DNA of 64,000 bases from DATJLY01 sp963773665 (GTDB lineage Bacteria; Pseudomonadota; Alphaproteobacteria; ATCC43930; CGMCC-115725). Numbering within the stretch: position 1 is the stretch's first letter; every line of letters starts with the position of its first letter. The stretch covers positions 62,001-126,000 of the forward strand of contig CAVZBZ010000009.1 of the NCBI GenBank assembly GCA_963773665.1, in the 5' to 3' direction. Both the position numbers and the translations under genes were made by a program. Of this stretch, positions 26,520 to 34,864 are shown one piece after another. The notes under the pieces were generated by a model, which was given only the letters and a program-made list of their open reading frames with translations, ran no database searches and was not told where the DNA came from.

Positions 26520-27155
26520 ATGATTGCCGCCGACATCATGACGAAGAGCGTCATCTGCATTCGCCCGTCCACACCGGTGAGCGAGATCGCGGCGTTGCTC
26601 CTCAAGAATGAGATCAGCGCTGTCCCCGTCATCGACGACAACGGCTATGTGGTCGGTCTCGTCAGCGAGGACGATCTGCTGCGGCGGGGAAGGGCAAAGC
26701 AAGGGCCTTCGTGGTGGCTCAGCCTTCTCGCTAGCGGTCGGCCGGCGCCTGAGGAGGTTGCAAAAGCGCGCGATCTCAAGGCAGAAGACGTGATGACGCG
26801 GCGCGTGATCACAACACGAGAAAGCGCACCCCCCGATGTCGTGGCTGGGTTGCTTCGGCATTATGGGATCAAGCGAATTCCCGTAGTGCGGCGCAAAAAG
26901 CTTGTCGGGATCATCAGCCGAGCCGATCTCCTGAATGCGCTGTTCCTTGGCAAAAAAGAGGGCGCACGTCGCGCCAAGTTGCCGAACTCGGGCCTGAAGC
27001 GCTGGCCGAGTTCAGCAGCCGATCAAAGGCCGGTGCGGCCTCGCAGCGGCGGCGCTCATGACACCGGCTCGCGAATGCCGACGGTAGAACCAGCGCGTCG
27101 GCATTCCGTAGTGACGAAGAGAATATTGAACCGTGGTAGGCCTTATCAGCGTTGA
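26520..27155 (+). CDS. CBS-pair protein with basic tail
   Basis: 211 residues. CBS1: MIAADIMTKSVICIRPSTPV to GLVSEDDLLRRG; CBS2: AEDVMTRRVITTRESAPPDV to GIISRADLLNAL. The two are separated by a Trp-containing loop (GPSWWLSLLA) found in longer relatives that carry a C-terminal BON domain; here the last 60 residues are Arg/Pro-rich and disordered instead, so the BON part may have been lost. Its stop codon lies within the FNR-type box of the next operon. Confidence 0.85.
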   Translation: MIAADIMTKSVICIRPSTPVSEIAALLLKNEISAVPVIDDNGYVVGLVSEDDLLRRGRAKQGPSWWLSLLASGRPAPEEVAKARDLKAEDVMTRRVITTRESAPPDVVAGLLRHYGIKRIPVVRRKKLVGIISRADLLNALFLGKKEGARRAKLPNSGLKRWPSSAADQRPVRPRSGGAHDTGSRMPTVEPARRHSVVTKRILNRGRPYQR

Positions 27156-27165
27156 TATGCATCAA
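27152..27165 (+). promoter_or_regulatory. FNR/FixK box of the archease-rtcB operon, exact consensus
   Basis: TTGATATGCATCAA matches TTGAT-N4-ATCAA perfectly and overlaps the stop codon of the preceding CBS gene. It is centred 74 bp before the archease ATG. CATAGT at 27195-27200 is the nearest -10-like hexamer. Confidence 0.75.
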
Positions 27166-27232
27166 GGTCCTCCGCGGCGCCGGTTGCAAGAATGCATAGT
27201 GCAGCCGATCCGCTAATGAAAAAGGTTCGAGG

Positions 27233-27655
27233 ATGGTTGGCGAAACTCGCGCCGAGCAGTTTCCCCATGGTGCCGATATCGGCGTCCGTGGCGTGGGTCC
27301 GACCATGGCCTCCGCATTCGAGGGGGCCGCGACCGCGCTCGCCGCATGCGTTACCGACCTGAGCGCGATAAACGCGATGAGCGAGGTCGATGTCGAATGT
27401 GAAGCGCCGACGCCCCCTCTATTGCTATTCGACTGGCTCAACCGCCTGATCTACGAGATGGCGCTTCGCCGCATGGTCTTCGGACGGTTCTCGGTCACCA
27501 TCGAGGGCAGCAGGCTTCATGGGCGGGCCTGGGGCGAACCGGTTGACGCCCGCCGGCACGCGCCGGCCGTCGAGCCCAAGGGCGCCACCCTCACGGCGCT
27601 CAAGGTCGAACAGGGCGACGGCGCCTGGATCGCTCAGTGCGTCATCGATGTCTAA
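27233..27655 (+). CDS. archease, RtcB cofactor
   Basis: 140 residues. EQFPHGADIGVRGVGPTMAS is the archease N-terminal signature with the metal-binding Asp, then FEGAATALAACVTDL, LLLFDWLNRLIYEM and the C-terminal metal-binding Asp in QCVIDV at the end of the chain. Archease speeds RtcB turnover by helping guanylylation. The rtcB gene begins 12 bp downstream, so pairing is direct. Confidence 0.92.
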   Translation: MVGETRAEQFPHGADIGVRGVGPTMASAFEGAATALAACVTDLSAINAMSEVDVECEAPTPPLLLFDWLNRLIYEMALRRMVFGRFSVTIEGSRLHGRAWGEPVDARRHAPAVEPKGATLTALKVEQGDGAWIAQCVIDV

Positions 27656-27667
27656 GCGAGGCGCCCA

Positions 27668-29098
27668 ATGGATATCTCGAGCTTGTCACGTGTAACGCAA
27701 ACCGAATGGCGGCTGCCTGCAACGGATTCCATGCGCGTTCCGGTGGTGATCTTCGCCACTGCCGATCTTCTCGCCGACATGGAGGACAAGGTGCTGGAGC
27801 AAGCCCGCAATGTCGCGTGCCTTCCCGGCATCGTCGAGGCGTCCTACGTGATGCCCGATGCGCACTGGGGCTACGGCTTCCCGATCGGCGGCGTCGCCGC
27901 GTTCGAACCTGCCGAGGGCGGCGTGGTGTCGGCCGGTGGGGTCGGATTCGACATCTCCTGCGGCGTGCGAACCTTGCTCACCGGCCTCAAGCGCGCCGAC
28001 ATTGAGCTCGTGAAGCACGATCTGGCCGAGAGCCTGTTCCGCAACATTCCGGCCGGCCTCGGCAGCACGGGGAAGATCACGCTCGACGAGCGCGAGATGG
28101 AGGCCATGCTCGCGGGCGGTGCGCGATGGGCCGTGGCGCAAGGCTACGGCACGCTCGCCGATCTCGATCGCATCGAAGAGCATGGAACAATGGCGGGGGC
28201 GCGGCCGGACACGGTCTCGGCCCAGGCCAAGAAGCGGCAGCGCGCGGAGATGGGCACGCTCGGCTCGGGCAATCATTATCTCGAGCTGCAGGAGGTCATG
28301 GCGATCCATGACGAGGCGGCCGCGCTTGGCTTCGGACTGAGGCAAGGCGACGTGGTCCTCAGCATCCATTGCGGCTCCCGCGGCCTCGGCCACCAGATCG
28401 GGACCGAGTTCCTGCGCGAGATGGCGATCGCTGCGCCGAGCCACGGGATCGCGCTTCCCGATCTCGAGCTCGCTTGCGCCCCGATCCTATCGGAGCTGGG
28501 CCAGCGGTATCTCGGCGCCATGCGCGCTGCGATCAACTGCGCGCTCGCGAATCGCCAGATCATCACGCATCTCGTTCGGCGCCTGCTGTGCCATTTTTTC
28601 CCGAATGCGTCGCTCGACCTGCTCTTCGACGTGTCGCACAACACGTGCAAGGAGGAAATGCACGAGGTCTCAGGCCGCAAACGGCGCCTTTTCGTCCATC
28701 GCAAGGGAGCCACGCGCGCTTTCGGAGCGCATCATGCGGACCTGCCGGATGCATTGAAACCCATTGGCCAACCGGTCCTGATCGGAGGCAGTATGGGAAC
28801 GTTCTCGGCGATCATGGTTGGCTCTCCGGCGCCGGCCGAGCGCGCATTCGCTTCCGCCTGCCATGGCGCGGGACGACGCATGAGCCGACACCAGGCGCTG
28901 AAGCATTGGCACGGACGCCAGGTTGTCGACGAATTGGCGCAGCGCGGCATCATCGTGAAAAGCCCGTCGAGCCGGGGCGTCGCTGAGGAGGCTCCTGGCG
29001 CCTACAAGGATACGGTTTCCGTGGTAGAGGCCGCACATGCGGCAGGACTTGCTCGGAAGGTCGCGACACTCGCCCCCATCATATGTATCAAGGGATAG
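27668..29098 (+). CDS. rtcB: RNA-splicing ligase RtcB
   Basis: 476 residues, full length. Mn2+/GTP-site residues are all visible: GVGFDISCG (Asp95, Cys98), GSGNHYLE (His203), SIHCGSRGLG (His234), SHNTCKEEMHE (His324), VHRKGATRAFG, IGGSMGT and the guanylate-accepting His of CHGAGRRMS (His399). It joins RNA 2',3'-cyclic phosphate or 3'-phosphate ends to 5'-OH ends and is used for tRNA or rRNA repair. AGCGAGGCG precedes the ATG. In operon with archease, downstream of an FNR-type box instead of the sigma54/RtcR control known in enterobacteria. Confidence 0.97.
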   Translation: MDISSLSRVTQTEWRLPATDSMRVPVVIFATADLLADMEDKVLEQARNVACLPGIVEASYVMPDAHWGYGFPIGGVAAFEPAEGGVVSAGGVGFDISCGVRTLLTGLKRADIELVKHDLAESLFRNIPAGLGSTGKITLDEREMEAMLAGGARWAVAQGYGTLADLDRIEEHGTMAGARPDTVSAQAKKRQRAEMGTLGSGNHYLELQEVMAIHDEAAALGFGLRQGDVVLSIHCGSRGLGHQIGTEFLREMAIAAPSHGIALPDLELACAPILSELGQRYLGAMRAAINCALANRQIITHLVRRLLCHFFPNASLDLLFDVSHNTCKEEMHEVSGRKRRLFVHRKGATRAFGAHHADLPDALKPIGQPVLIGGSMGTFSAIMVGSPAPAERAFASACHGAGRRMSRHQALKHWHGRQVVDELAQRGIIVKSPSSRGVAEEAPGAYKDTVSVVEAAHAAGLARKVATLAPIICIKG

Positions 29099-29110
29099 GC
29101 GATCCGACCT

Positions 29111-29132
29111 CCCGCGCTGCTCGAAGCGCGGG
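29111..29132 (+). other. hairpin between rtcB and the THUMP gene
   Basis: CCCGCGCT (29111-29118) and AGCGCGGG (29125-29132) form an 8-bp stem with a six-base loop and no T-tract. It may adjust read-through to the downstream gene. Confidence 0.4.
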
Positions 29133-29180
29133 CTTGGTCCATCTCAAAGCGCGCCGTTCATCGGCCGAATTAGAGCTGTC

Positions 29181-29756
29181 ATGGACGCCATCGCACTGCC
29201 CTCTAGCAGCCACCCCGCCGCTGATTGGAATGTCGTGGTGACGCTACCGGAAGCCGCCTATCGCGAGGCGCGGCGGAGCCTTTCGCGATGGGGAATAGTG
29301 CGGCGAACCCGCTATTACAACGTGCTCGCCCTGAAGGTCGCTGATACGGCGGCGTTCTTGCGCGAATTCGAGGCGGCCGTCGCTAAGACCCCAGGGCTCC
29401 TTAATTTTGTCTCGCATGTAACGCCGGCTGAGATGGCATTCGATTTCGCTGATGCTGCAGAATTCGAGAGGCGGGCACGCGAAATAGCGATTGGCTGGAC
29501 CGACAGGCTTGCCGGCCGCCGGTTCCATGTCCGGCTCCATCGGCGCGGATTCAAGGGCGTTCTATCTACGCCCAAGGAAGAACGGTTCCTCGATGACGCC
29601 CTGCTCGATGCGCTCGAGCGGAAGGGCACGCCAAGCCGAATCGACTTCGAGGATCCCGACGCCGTGATCCAGATCGAGACGATCGATGGCCGAGCCGGGA
29701 TGTCGCTGTGGATGCGCGACGATCTGCGGCGATGCCCCTTCCTCGGGCCGGCTTAG
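29181..29756 (+). CDS. THUMP-domain-like RNA-binding protein
   Basis: 191 residues from ATG 29181. The C-terminal half has the THUMP pattern: FHVRLHRRGFKGVLSTPKEE, then LDALERKGTPSRIDFEDPDA and IQIETIDGRAGMSLW. THUMP modules bind the acceptor end of tRNA in modification enzymes; no catalytic domain is attached here. It follows rtcB by 83 bp in the same direction, so it may help target RNA repair. No strong ribosome site is seen. Confidence 0.7.
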   Translation: MDAIALPSSSHPAADWNVVVTLPEAAYREARRSLSRWGIVRRTRYYNVLALKVADTAAFLREFEAAVAKTPGLLNFVSHVTPAEMAFDFADAAEFERRAREIAIGWTDRLAGRRFHVRLHRRGFKGVLSTPKEERFLDDALLDALERKGTPSRIDFEDPDAVIQIETIDGRAGMSLWMRDDLRRCPFLGPA

Positions 29757-29773
29757 GCTCTTCCGATGCGCCC

Positions 29774-30496
29774 TTATGCGCGCACCTCGATGTCGTTGCT
29801 GACCTTGTCAACGCCGAAGACGTACCAGGCGTCGAATTCTGCCATGTCACGCTCGGAGGGAGTGGGCACGACGCCTCTGAGGGTGACCTTCGCATTGCGC
29901 GTCGAGACCGTGATCTGATCGGCGTTCACGAACGGGTCCTTCTCGAGCGCGATGCGAACCGCATCGGTGATTTGCTCATCGTCGTCGGCCTCGGGAGGCG
30001 TGACGCCAAGCCCGTTCACGACATCGCGCGAGCCCGGCACCCACCACGCGAGCACGCCCGCGAGACGCTTCTGCCCTAGGCCAGCCACGTCGCCGTCCAA
30101 GGTGACCACCCCGTCCGCGACCGATACCGTGATCTTGCCCGTGGCCTGCTCAGGAACGCCGACCGGCACGATCTGACCCTTGTCCTGCACTTCCAGCCCG
30201 CAAGTTGCCAGCGCGGATTCCTGCAGCAAGGCATCTCGTACGTGGTCGCGGATCTCGTCATCACCCATTATCTGGGATGGCGTGACACGCAGTCGGTCAA
30301 CGATGCCGGAGACACCGGCGACCGCGGCGGCGCACTCCAACGCGAGCTTCTTTGCGGCGACATCGGCCACCTCGCCCTCGATGATGAGGTCGCCTTGCCC
30401 CCAACTCAGCCTGAGCCGGTGACGTGCCAGATCGACCCGTGGTTCGCTGTGCAGCGCCTTGCGCACTCGCTCAATCACTGCGTCGGCTTCATCCAT
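29774..30496 (-). CDS. triple BON-domain protein
   Basis: 240 residues without a signal peptide. Three BON repeats: about 5-70 (VIERVRKALHSEPRVDLARH ... LIIEGEVADVAAKKL), 80-165 (IRDHVRDALLQESAL ... VVTLDGDVAGLGQKRL) and 170-240 (ITDAVRIALEKDPFVNADQI ... VTLRGVVPTPSERD). BON modules bind phospholipid or other ligands; cytoplasmic multi-BON proteins are usually stress-induced. Convergent with the THUMP gene and 15 bp after the YbhB gene, with which it probably shares a transcript. Confidence 0.88.
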   Translation of the reverse strand: MDEADAVIERVRKALHSEPRVDLARHRLRLSWGQGDLIIEGEVADVAAKKLALECAAAVAGVSGIVDRLRVTPSQIMGDDEIRDHVRDALLQESALATCGLEVQDKGQIVPVGVPEQATGKITVSVADGVVTLDGDVAGLGQKRLAGVLAWWVPGSRDVVNGLGVTPPEADDDEQITDAVRIALEKDPFVNADQITVSTRNAKVTLRGVVPTPSERDMAEFDAWYVFGVDKVSNDIEVRA

Positions 30497-30511
30497 GGGT
30501 ATCTCACTGCA

Positions 30512-30994
30512 TCAAGCGCGGGAATAGGTGCCGATCAGCTCTGCTGTGGCGAGCGCGTGAGCCTCGGCCGCTCTCTCCACCTCTCGGCAGCGGACACTCG
30601 CCGGCAACTCGAGGTGCGCGATATCGAGAGCGTAAAGCTTGAAGTGATAATGGTGACGACCGTGACCCTCCGGTGGACAGGGTCCGCCGTAGCCGCGCTT
30701 GCCAAAGTCGTTGATCGCCTCGCGAAACGGCGCCTTTTGCGGCCCAAGGCTCTCGGCAAGGCCGGTGGTCCCTACCGGGATGTCGAACGCAGCCCAGTGA
30801 TACCAATTACCAGACGGCGCGTCGGGATCGCAGCACACGAGCGCAAAACTGCGCGTATCGCTTGGAGCGCCTGACCACGCGAGCGGTGGAGAATAATCGC
30901 CGAGATCGCACGTGAAATTGCTCGGGATGTTTTTTCCTTGGGCGAAGGCAGAACTCGTCAGACCCATCGCGCCCGATCGCTTTGTCGTCGCCAT
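30512..30994 (-). CDS. YbhB/YbcL-family PEBP-like protein
   Basis: 160 residues; ATG 30994 chosen for AAGGGAG upstream. PEBP motifs are clear: SPPLAWSGAPSDTRSFALV, CCDPDAPSGNWYHWAAFDIP (ligand-pocket Asp and His) and GGPCPPEGHGRHHYHFKLYA. Cytoplasmic phosphatidylethanolamine-binding-protein fold, molecular role in bacteria unsettled. First gene of the leftward unit facing the box at 31049. Confidence 0.92.
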   Translation of the reverse strand: MATTKRSGAMGLTSSAFAQGKNIPSNFTCDLGDYSPPLAWSGAPSDTRSFALVCCDPDAPSGNWYHWAAFDIPVGTTGLAESLGPQKAPFREAINDFGKRGYGGPCPPEGHGRHHYHFKLYALDIAHLELPASVRCREVERAAEAHALATAELIGTYSRA

Positions 30995-31048
30995 TGGAGC
31001 GCTCCCTTTGCCGCTCACGAGCGTAGTACACTCGACGCGCGCTCAACG

Positions 31049-31062
31049 TTGACATGGATCAA
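31049..31062. promoter_or_regulatory. FNR/FixK-type box between divergent units
   Basis: TTGACATGGATCAA differs from TTGAT-N4-ATCAA at one base. It is centred 61 bp from the YbhB start and 65 bp from the HhH-GPD-like start, so it can serve both. Confidence 0.65.
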
Positions 31063-31120
31063 TGAGACGAGGGCTGTGCATGACCGAGCATCCTTCAGTC
31101 GCACTGCCCTAAGAGGACGA

Positions 31121-31810
31121 ATGCCCCGCGTCGATTTCAATCTTGCCGAGCAGGGGCGGACCGGCCTTCCTGGTCCGGCTGCGCCTCTTGGTTCTCATGG
31201 CGATCTGAGAGCACTCAAGCGAAGCCCCCTTTACTCGGAAGAGCTTGGAATCAGCCTGCGTACCGGGCGGGAAGGAGATTGTTTCCGGTGGTTCCTCGCG
31301 AGCCTGCTGTTCGGCGCCCGCATCGGCGGCACCATCGCTCAAAATACCTACCGCGCCTTTATTCGCCACGGTTTGACGACGCCGCGCAAGATTGTCGATG
31401 CCGGCTGGGACTTTCTCGTCAATCCGATCATGCGGGAAGGCGGCTACGTGAGGTATGACGGGCGGAAATCGGAGCAGGTGCTTCGCGATTGCCGTGCTCT
31501 CATCGATGATTACGATGGCCGGCTCCTGCGGCTGCATCAGCGTGCGCGCGATGCCCGCGATCTTGAAGCGCGGCTGCTCGCCTTTTATGGCGTCGGTCCG
31601 GTTACCATGAACATCTTTCTGCGCGAGCTACGCCCCTTCTGGCGCAAGGCCGATCCAGAGCCGCTTGGTCAGGTCACGACCATCGCAGAGGAATTGGGGA
31701 TCGAGCTCACGACATATCGCCGAAAGAGCGTGGTCTTCGCGAGGATCGAAGCCGGGCTCATCCGCGTCAGTCATATGCGGCGGCAAAAAGCCAAGATGTT
31801 GAGAGCATGA
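31121..31810 (+). CDS. HhH-GPD DNA-glycosylase-like protein
   Basis: 229 residues from ATG 31121 (AAGAGGA upstream). ARLLAFYGVGPVTMNIFLRE matches the helix-hairpin-helix of the endonuclease III/MutY superfamily, and an upstream segment FLASLLFGARIGGTIAQNTY resembles the alpha-helical entry of that fold. I see no iron-sulfur Cys cluster and no catalytic Lys at the hairpin (Thr/Met instead), so it is either a monofunctional relative or a non-catalytic DNA binder. In operon with CapA-like downstream. Confidence 0.65.
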   Translation: MPRVDFNLAEQGRTGLPGPAAPLGSHGDLRALKRSPLYSEELGISLRTGREGDCFRWFLASLLFGARIGGTIAQNTYRAFIRHGLTTPRKIVDAGWDFLVNPIMREGGYVRYDGRKSEQVLRDCRALIDDYDGRLLRLHQRARDARDLEARLLAFYGVGPVTMNIFLRELRPFWRKADPEPLGQVTTIAEELGIELTTYRRKSVVFARIEAGLIRVSHMRRQKAKMLRA

Positions 31811-31850
31811 TGCGTTCGCGGAAATCAAATGAAGTCACGAGAGGACGGAC

Positions 31851-32957
31851 GTGCCCGATATAACGCTTGCTCTCTGCGGCAACGTCATGCTCGGGCGCGG
31901 CATTGACCAAATTCTACCGCACCCTGTCGATCCACAACTCTATGAGGAACATGCGAGCTCCGCGCTGGATTACGTTGCTCTGGCGGAGAGCGCGAATGGT
32001 CCGATCCCGAGGGCCGTCGGTTTCAGCTATGTCTGGGGCGACGCGCTCGCGGCATTCGAAGCCGTGCGGCCGGACCTGCGGATCATCAATCTCGAGACCG
32101 CCATCACAAAGGACGGCCGCGCGGAGTTGAAGGGGATCAATTACAGGATGAGCCCTGACAACGTCCCATGCCTCGTTTCTGCAAAAATCGACTGCTGCGT
32201 GCTTTCCAACAATCATGTTCTGGATTGGGGGAGGACCGGGCTCTTGGATACGCTTGATGCTCTCGAGAGGGTTGGGATTCGCGTGACCGGAGCGGGGAAG
32301 GACGCCTCAAATGCGGCAGCGCCCGCAATTTGCGAGATCCCGGGCAAGGGCAGAGTCCTCGTCCTTGCGTTTGGAACGGAGAGCAGCGGCATTCCGCGCG
32401 GCTGGTCGGCAGGGCCGCGCAGGCCCGGCGTGAATTTTCTAGAGGATCTTTCCAGCGCGACCGTCTCCCGGATCAGCAAGCGCGTTGCAGGGCTGAGAGG
32501 GCCCGGTGTTCATCTGGTCGCCTCAATCCATTGGGGTGGAAACTGGGGTTATGAGGTGCCGGACGAGCAGCAGCGCTTCGCCCGCGATCTGATCGATCGA
32601 GCGGGCTTCGATGTCATTCATGGCCATTCCTCGCATCATCCCAAGGCCATGGAAGTGCACCGTGGAAAACTTATCCTGTACGGTTGCGGCGACTTTCTGA
32701 ACGATTATGAGGGAGTTACGCCCTATCAGCCGTATCGGGACGACCTCGCCGTCGCCTATCTGCCCCATCTATCGTCAGACGAAGGCGCGCTCGTGGAATG
32801 TTCGCTTTTGCCGTTCAAAATCAGGAATTTTCGCCTGCAGCGGCCGACGAAGGACGACGTCACTTGGCTGCAGGAAACGCTCGACCGGGAAAGCGCGCAA
32901 TTCGGCACACGCGTTCACGTGCGAGACAGCAACCGATTGGTGCTGCAATGGAGATGA
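31851..32957 (+). CDS. CapA-family (PGA_cap) metallophosphatase-like protein
   Basis: 368 residues, GTG start after GAGAGGA. Motifs of the calcineurin-like CapA family: LALCGNVMLGRG, IINLETAITKDG, VLSNNHVLDWG, SIHWGGNWGYEVP and IHGHSSHHPKAMEV. These carry the metal-ligand Asp, Asn and His. In Bacillus, CapA works in poly-gamma-glutamate synthesis; cytoplasmic relatives without the membrane anchor, like this one, have unknown substrates. It follows the HhH-GPD-like gene by 40 bp. Confidence 0.88.
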   Translation: MPDITLALCGNVMLGRGIDQILPHPVDPQLYEEHASSALDYVALAESANGPIPRAVGFSYVWGDALAAFEAVRPDLRIINLETAITKDGRAELKGINYRMSPDNVPCLVSAKIDCCVLSNNHVLDWGRTGLLDTLDALERVGIRVTGAGKDASNAAAPAICEIPGKGRVLVLAFGTESSGIPRGWSAGPRRPGVNFLEDLSSATVSRISKRVAGLRGPGVHLVASIHWGGNWGYEVPDEQQRFARDLIDRAGFDVIHGHSSHHPKAMEVHRGKLILYGCGDFLNDYEGVTPYQPYRDDLAVAYLPHLSSDEGALVECSLLPFKIRNFRLQRPTKDDVTWLQETLDRESAQFGTRVHVRDSNRLVLQWR

Positions 32958-33014
32958 AGTTCGCCGGCAGGGCGACGATGTGCCTTGCGCGCGGTTTTGC
33001 GCGTCGGCGGGTCT

Positions 33015-33668
33015 TTAGGTGACGGTTACAACGTGACCAAGGAACCAGTCTCGCGCGAGCTTAACGACCCTTTCCAGAGCGCCGGGTTCCTCGAAGAGAT
33101 GAGTGGCGCCAGGAACCACCTCGAGCTTTGCTTCGCAACGTAGCTGTTTAAGCGCCAAGCGATTGAGCGCGAGCACGTCGGTGTCGCTGCCGCCGACAAC
33201 AAGCAGCGTCGGTGCCCTGACATGCACCAACGCCGTAGCGGCAAGATCGGGGCGGCCGCCGCGCGAGACGATGGCGGCAACTCTGATGTCCGGTTGAGCG
33301 GCAGCCACCAAGGCGGCCGCGGCACCGGTGCTTGCTCCGAAGTACTGGATGGGAATCATCTGCGTCAGCTCGAACTTTCGTGCCCATTCGGTCGCTGCGG
33401 CAAGCCGCTCGGCCAACAAGGGAATGTCGAAGACATTGGCACGATCAGCTGCCTCAGCTTCTGTCAGAAGATCGAAGAGAAGGGTTGCGAGCCCCGCCTG
33501 TCGCAGCGCGTTTGCCACATAATTGTTGCGTGGGCTGAACCGGCTGCTGCCACTGCCGTGGGCAAAGATGACGAGACCCTTTGGGGCTACGCTCGGCAGG
33601 CCGAGGCTGCCCTCGAGGCCGGGCGGCGATACGAGAACGGACTGTTCGTGATCGAGCCGTGCGGTCAT
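33015..33668 (-). CDS. dienelactone-hydrolase-like alpha/beta hydrolase
   Basis: 217 residues. GLVIFAHGSGSSRFSPRNN is the oxyanion strand-loop, FGASTGAAAAL the nucleophile elbow (Ser), VVGGSDTDV the acid and GATHLFEEPGALE the catalytic His. This subfamily often accompanies phosphoribosyltransferases of the type found at 38739. Substrate unknown. Divergent from the MBL gene with an exact FNR-type box in between. Confidence 0.85.
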   Translation of the reverse strand: MTARLDHEQSVLVSPPGLEGSLGLPSVAPKGLVIFAHGSGSSRFSPRNNYVANALRQAGLATLLFDLLTEAEAADRANVFDIPLLAERLAAATEWARKFELTQMIPIQYFGASTGAAAALVAAAQPDIRVAAIVSRGGRPDLAATALVHVRAPTLLVVGGSDTDVLALNRLALKQLRCEAKLEVVPGATHLFEEPGALERVVKLARDWFLGHVVTVT

Positions 33669-33762
33669 GACGGCCTCCTGCCGTTATAGCCTCTTGTTCG
33701 GCCAGCAGCGCGATGCTGTAAAGTTCGGCAAACCATTCCACCCGCAAGCCGGCGGATGCGCC

Positions 33763-33776
33763 TTGATCGACATCAA
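33763..33776. promoter_or_regulatory. FNR/FixK box, exact consensus
   Basis: TTGATCGACATCAA lies between the leftward hydrolase (centre 101 bp from its start) and the rightward MBL gene (centre 43 bp from the GTG). Confidence 0.7.
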
Positions 33777-33812
33777 AGAGAGCGCCGGAACAGCGCGAGG
33801 GGCCCAGGTCGC

Positions 33813-34862
33813 GTGACAGCTCTGTTTGAAGCGGCTCTGATCAACGACGAGTTCGGGGATCCCGGGGTCTACGTGGGCCTGCGTTTTGCAAAACGCGCGC
33901 TACTGGTCGATTTGGGTGATCTCGGACGCCTCGCGCCGCGTCAGCTGCTTCGGGTCAACCATGTGTTCGTGTCACATACTCACATGGACCATTTCTCGGG
34001 ATTCGACCGTCTTCTGCTGATCTGTCTGGGCCGAGAGCGGCGCCTCGACTTCTTCGGTCCACCCGGTTTCATAGATCGTGTTGAACACAAGCTCGCCGCT
34101 TACACGTGGAATCTGATTGCCGGGAATGAGACAGACTTCGTCATCGGCGCGGCGGAGGTGCACGGAGACTCTCTTGCGATCGCTGCCGAGTTCCACACGC
34201 GCGATGCCTTTCGACGGAGCGCGGCGCCAGCTCCCGCGCTCGCAACAGGAGTCGTTGTCGAAGATGAGGATTTTCGCATCAGGACGGTTACCCTCGATCA
34301 CAGGACTCCATGCCTCGCCTTTGCGCTGGAGCAACGGCTTCGCATCAACGTGTGGAAAGACAGGCTGCACCGGCTCGGCCTGCCGGTCGGCGCCTGGCTC
34401 AACGACCTCAAGGCGGCCGTTCGCCGTGGCGAGCCGGACCAAACGCCATTCACGGTTTCATGGGTGGAGGCCGGCCAGCGCCGCGAGAGAACGGCTCTTC
34501 TGGGCGAGCTAAAGTCGGGGGTTCTCCGAATCGCGCCTGGGCAGAAGCTCGCCTACGTCACCGATGCAAGTTACAGCACCGCGAACGCTGCGCGGATCAT
34601 TGAACTCGCGCAAGATGCGGACGAGCTTTTCATCGAGGCTCCCTTTCTTGACCAGGATGCCGACATCGCCGCACGGAAGTGTCATCTGACGGCCGCTCAG
34701 GCTGGGTCGCTGGCGCGCCGTGCTGGTGTGAAGAAGGTCGTGGCGTTCCATTTCTCGCCACGTTACGTCGGACGCGAGCACGAGATTCGGGAGGAAGTGC
34801 AACGCGCGTTTCGTGGCTCTGCAGCCGATGGTTCAGCGGCTGGCGGGGGCGGTGCGGAGTAG
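33813..34862 (+). CDS. RNase Z-like MBL-fold metallo-hydrolase
   Basis: About 349 residues from GTG 33813, chosen because the protein fold starts there; an in-frame start at 33756 would lie inside the FNR-type box. SHTHMDH (His55, His57, Asp59, His60) is the zinc motif; LGELKSGVLRIAPGQKLAYV, TDASYS and AFHFSPRYVG supply the remaining ligands, in the order of tRNase Z/ELAC-type enzymes. An RNA 3'-processing or phosphodiesterase role is likely. It converges on rtcA with a 2-bp gap. Confidence 0.8.
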   Translation: MTALFEAALINDEFGDPGVYVGLRFAKRALLVDLGDLGRLAPRQLLRVNHVFVSHTHMDHFSGFDRLLLICLGRERRLDFFGPPGFIDRVEHKLAAYTWNLIAGNETDFVIGAAEVHGDSLAIAAEFHTRDAFRRSAAPAPALATGVVVEDEDFRIRTVTLDHRTPCLAFALEQRLRINVWKDRLHRLGLPVGAWLNDLKAAVRRGEPDQTPFTVSWVEAGQRRERTALLGELKSGVLRIAPGQKLAYVTDASYSTANAARIIELAQDADELFIEAPFLDQDADIAARKCHLTAAQAGSLARRAGVKKVVAFHFSPRYVGREHEIREEVQRAFRGSAADGSAAGGGGAE

Positions 34863-34864
34863 GC

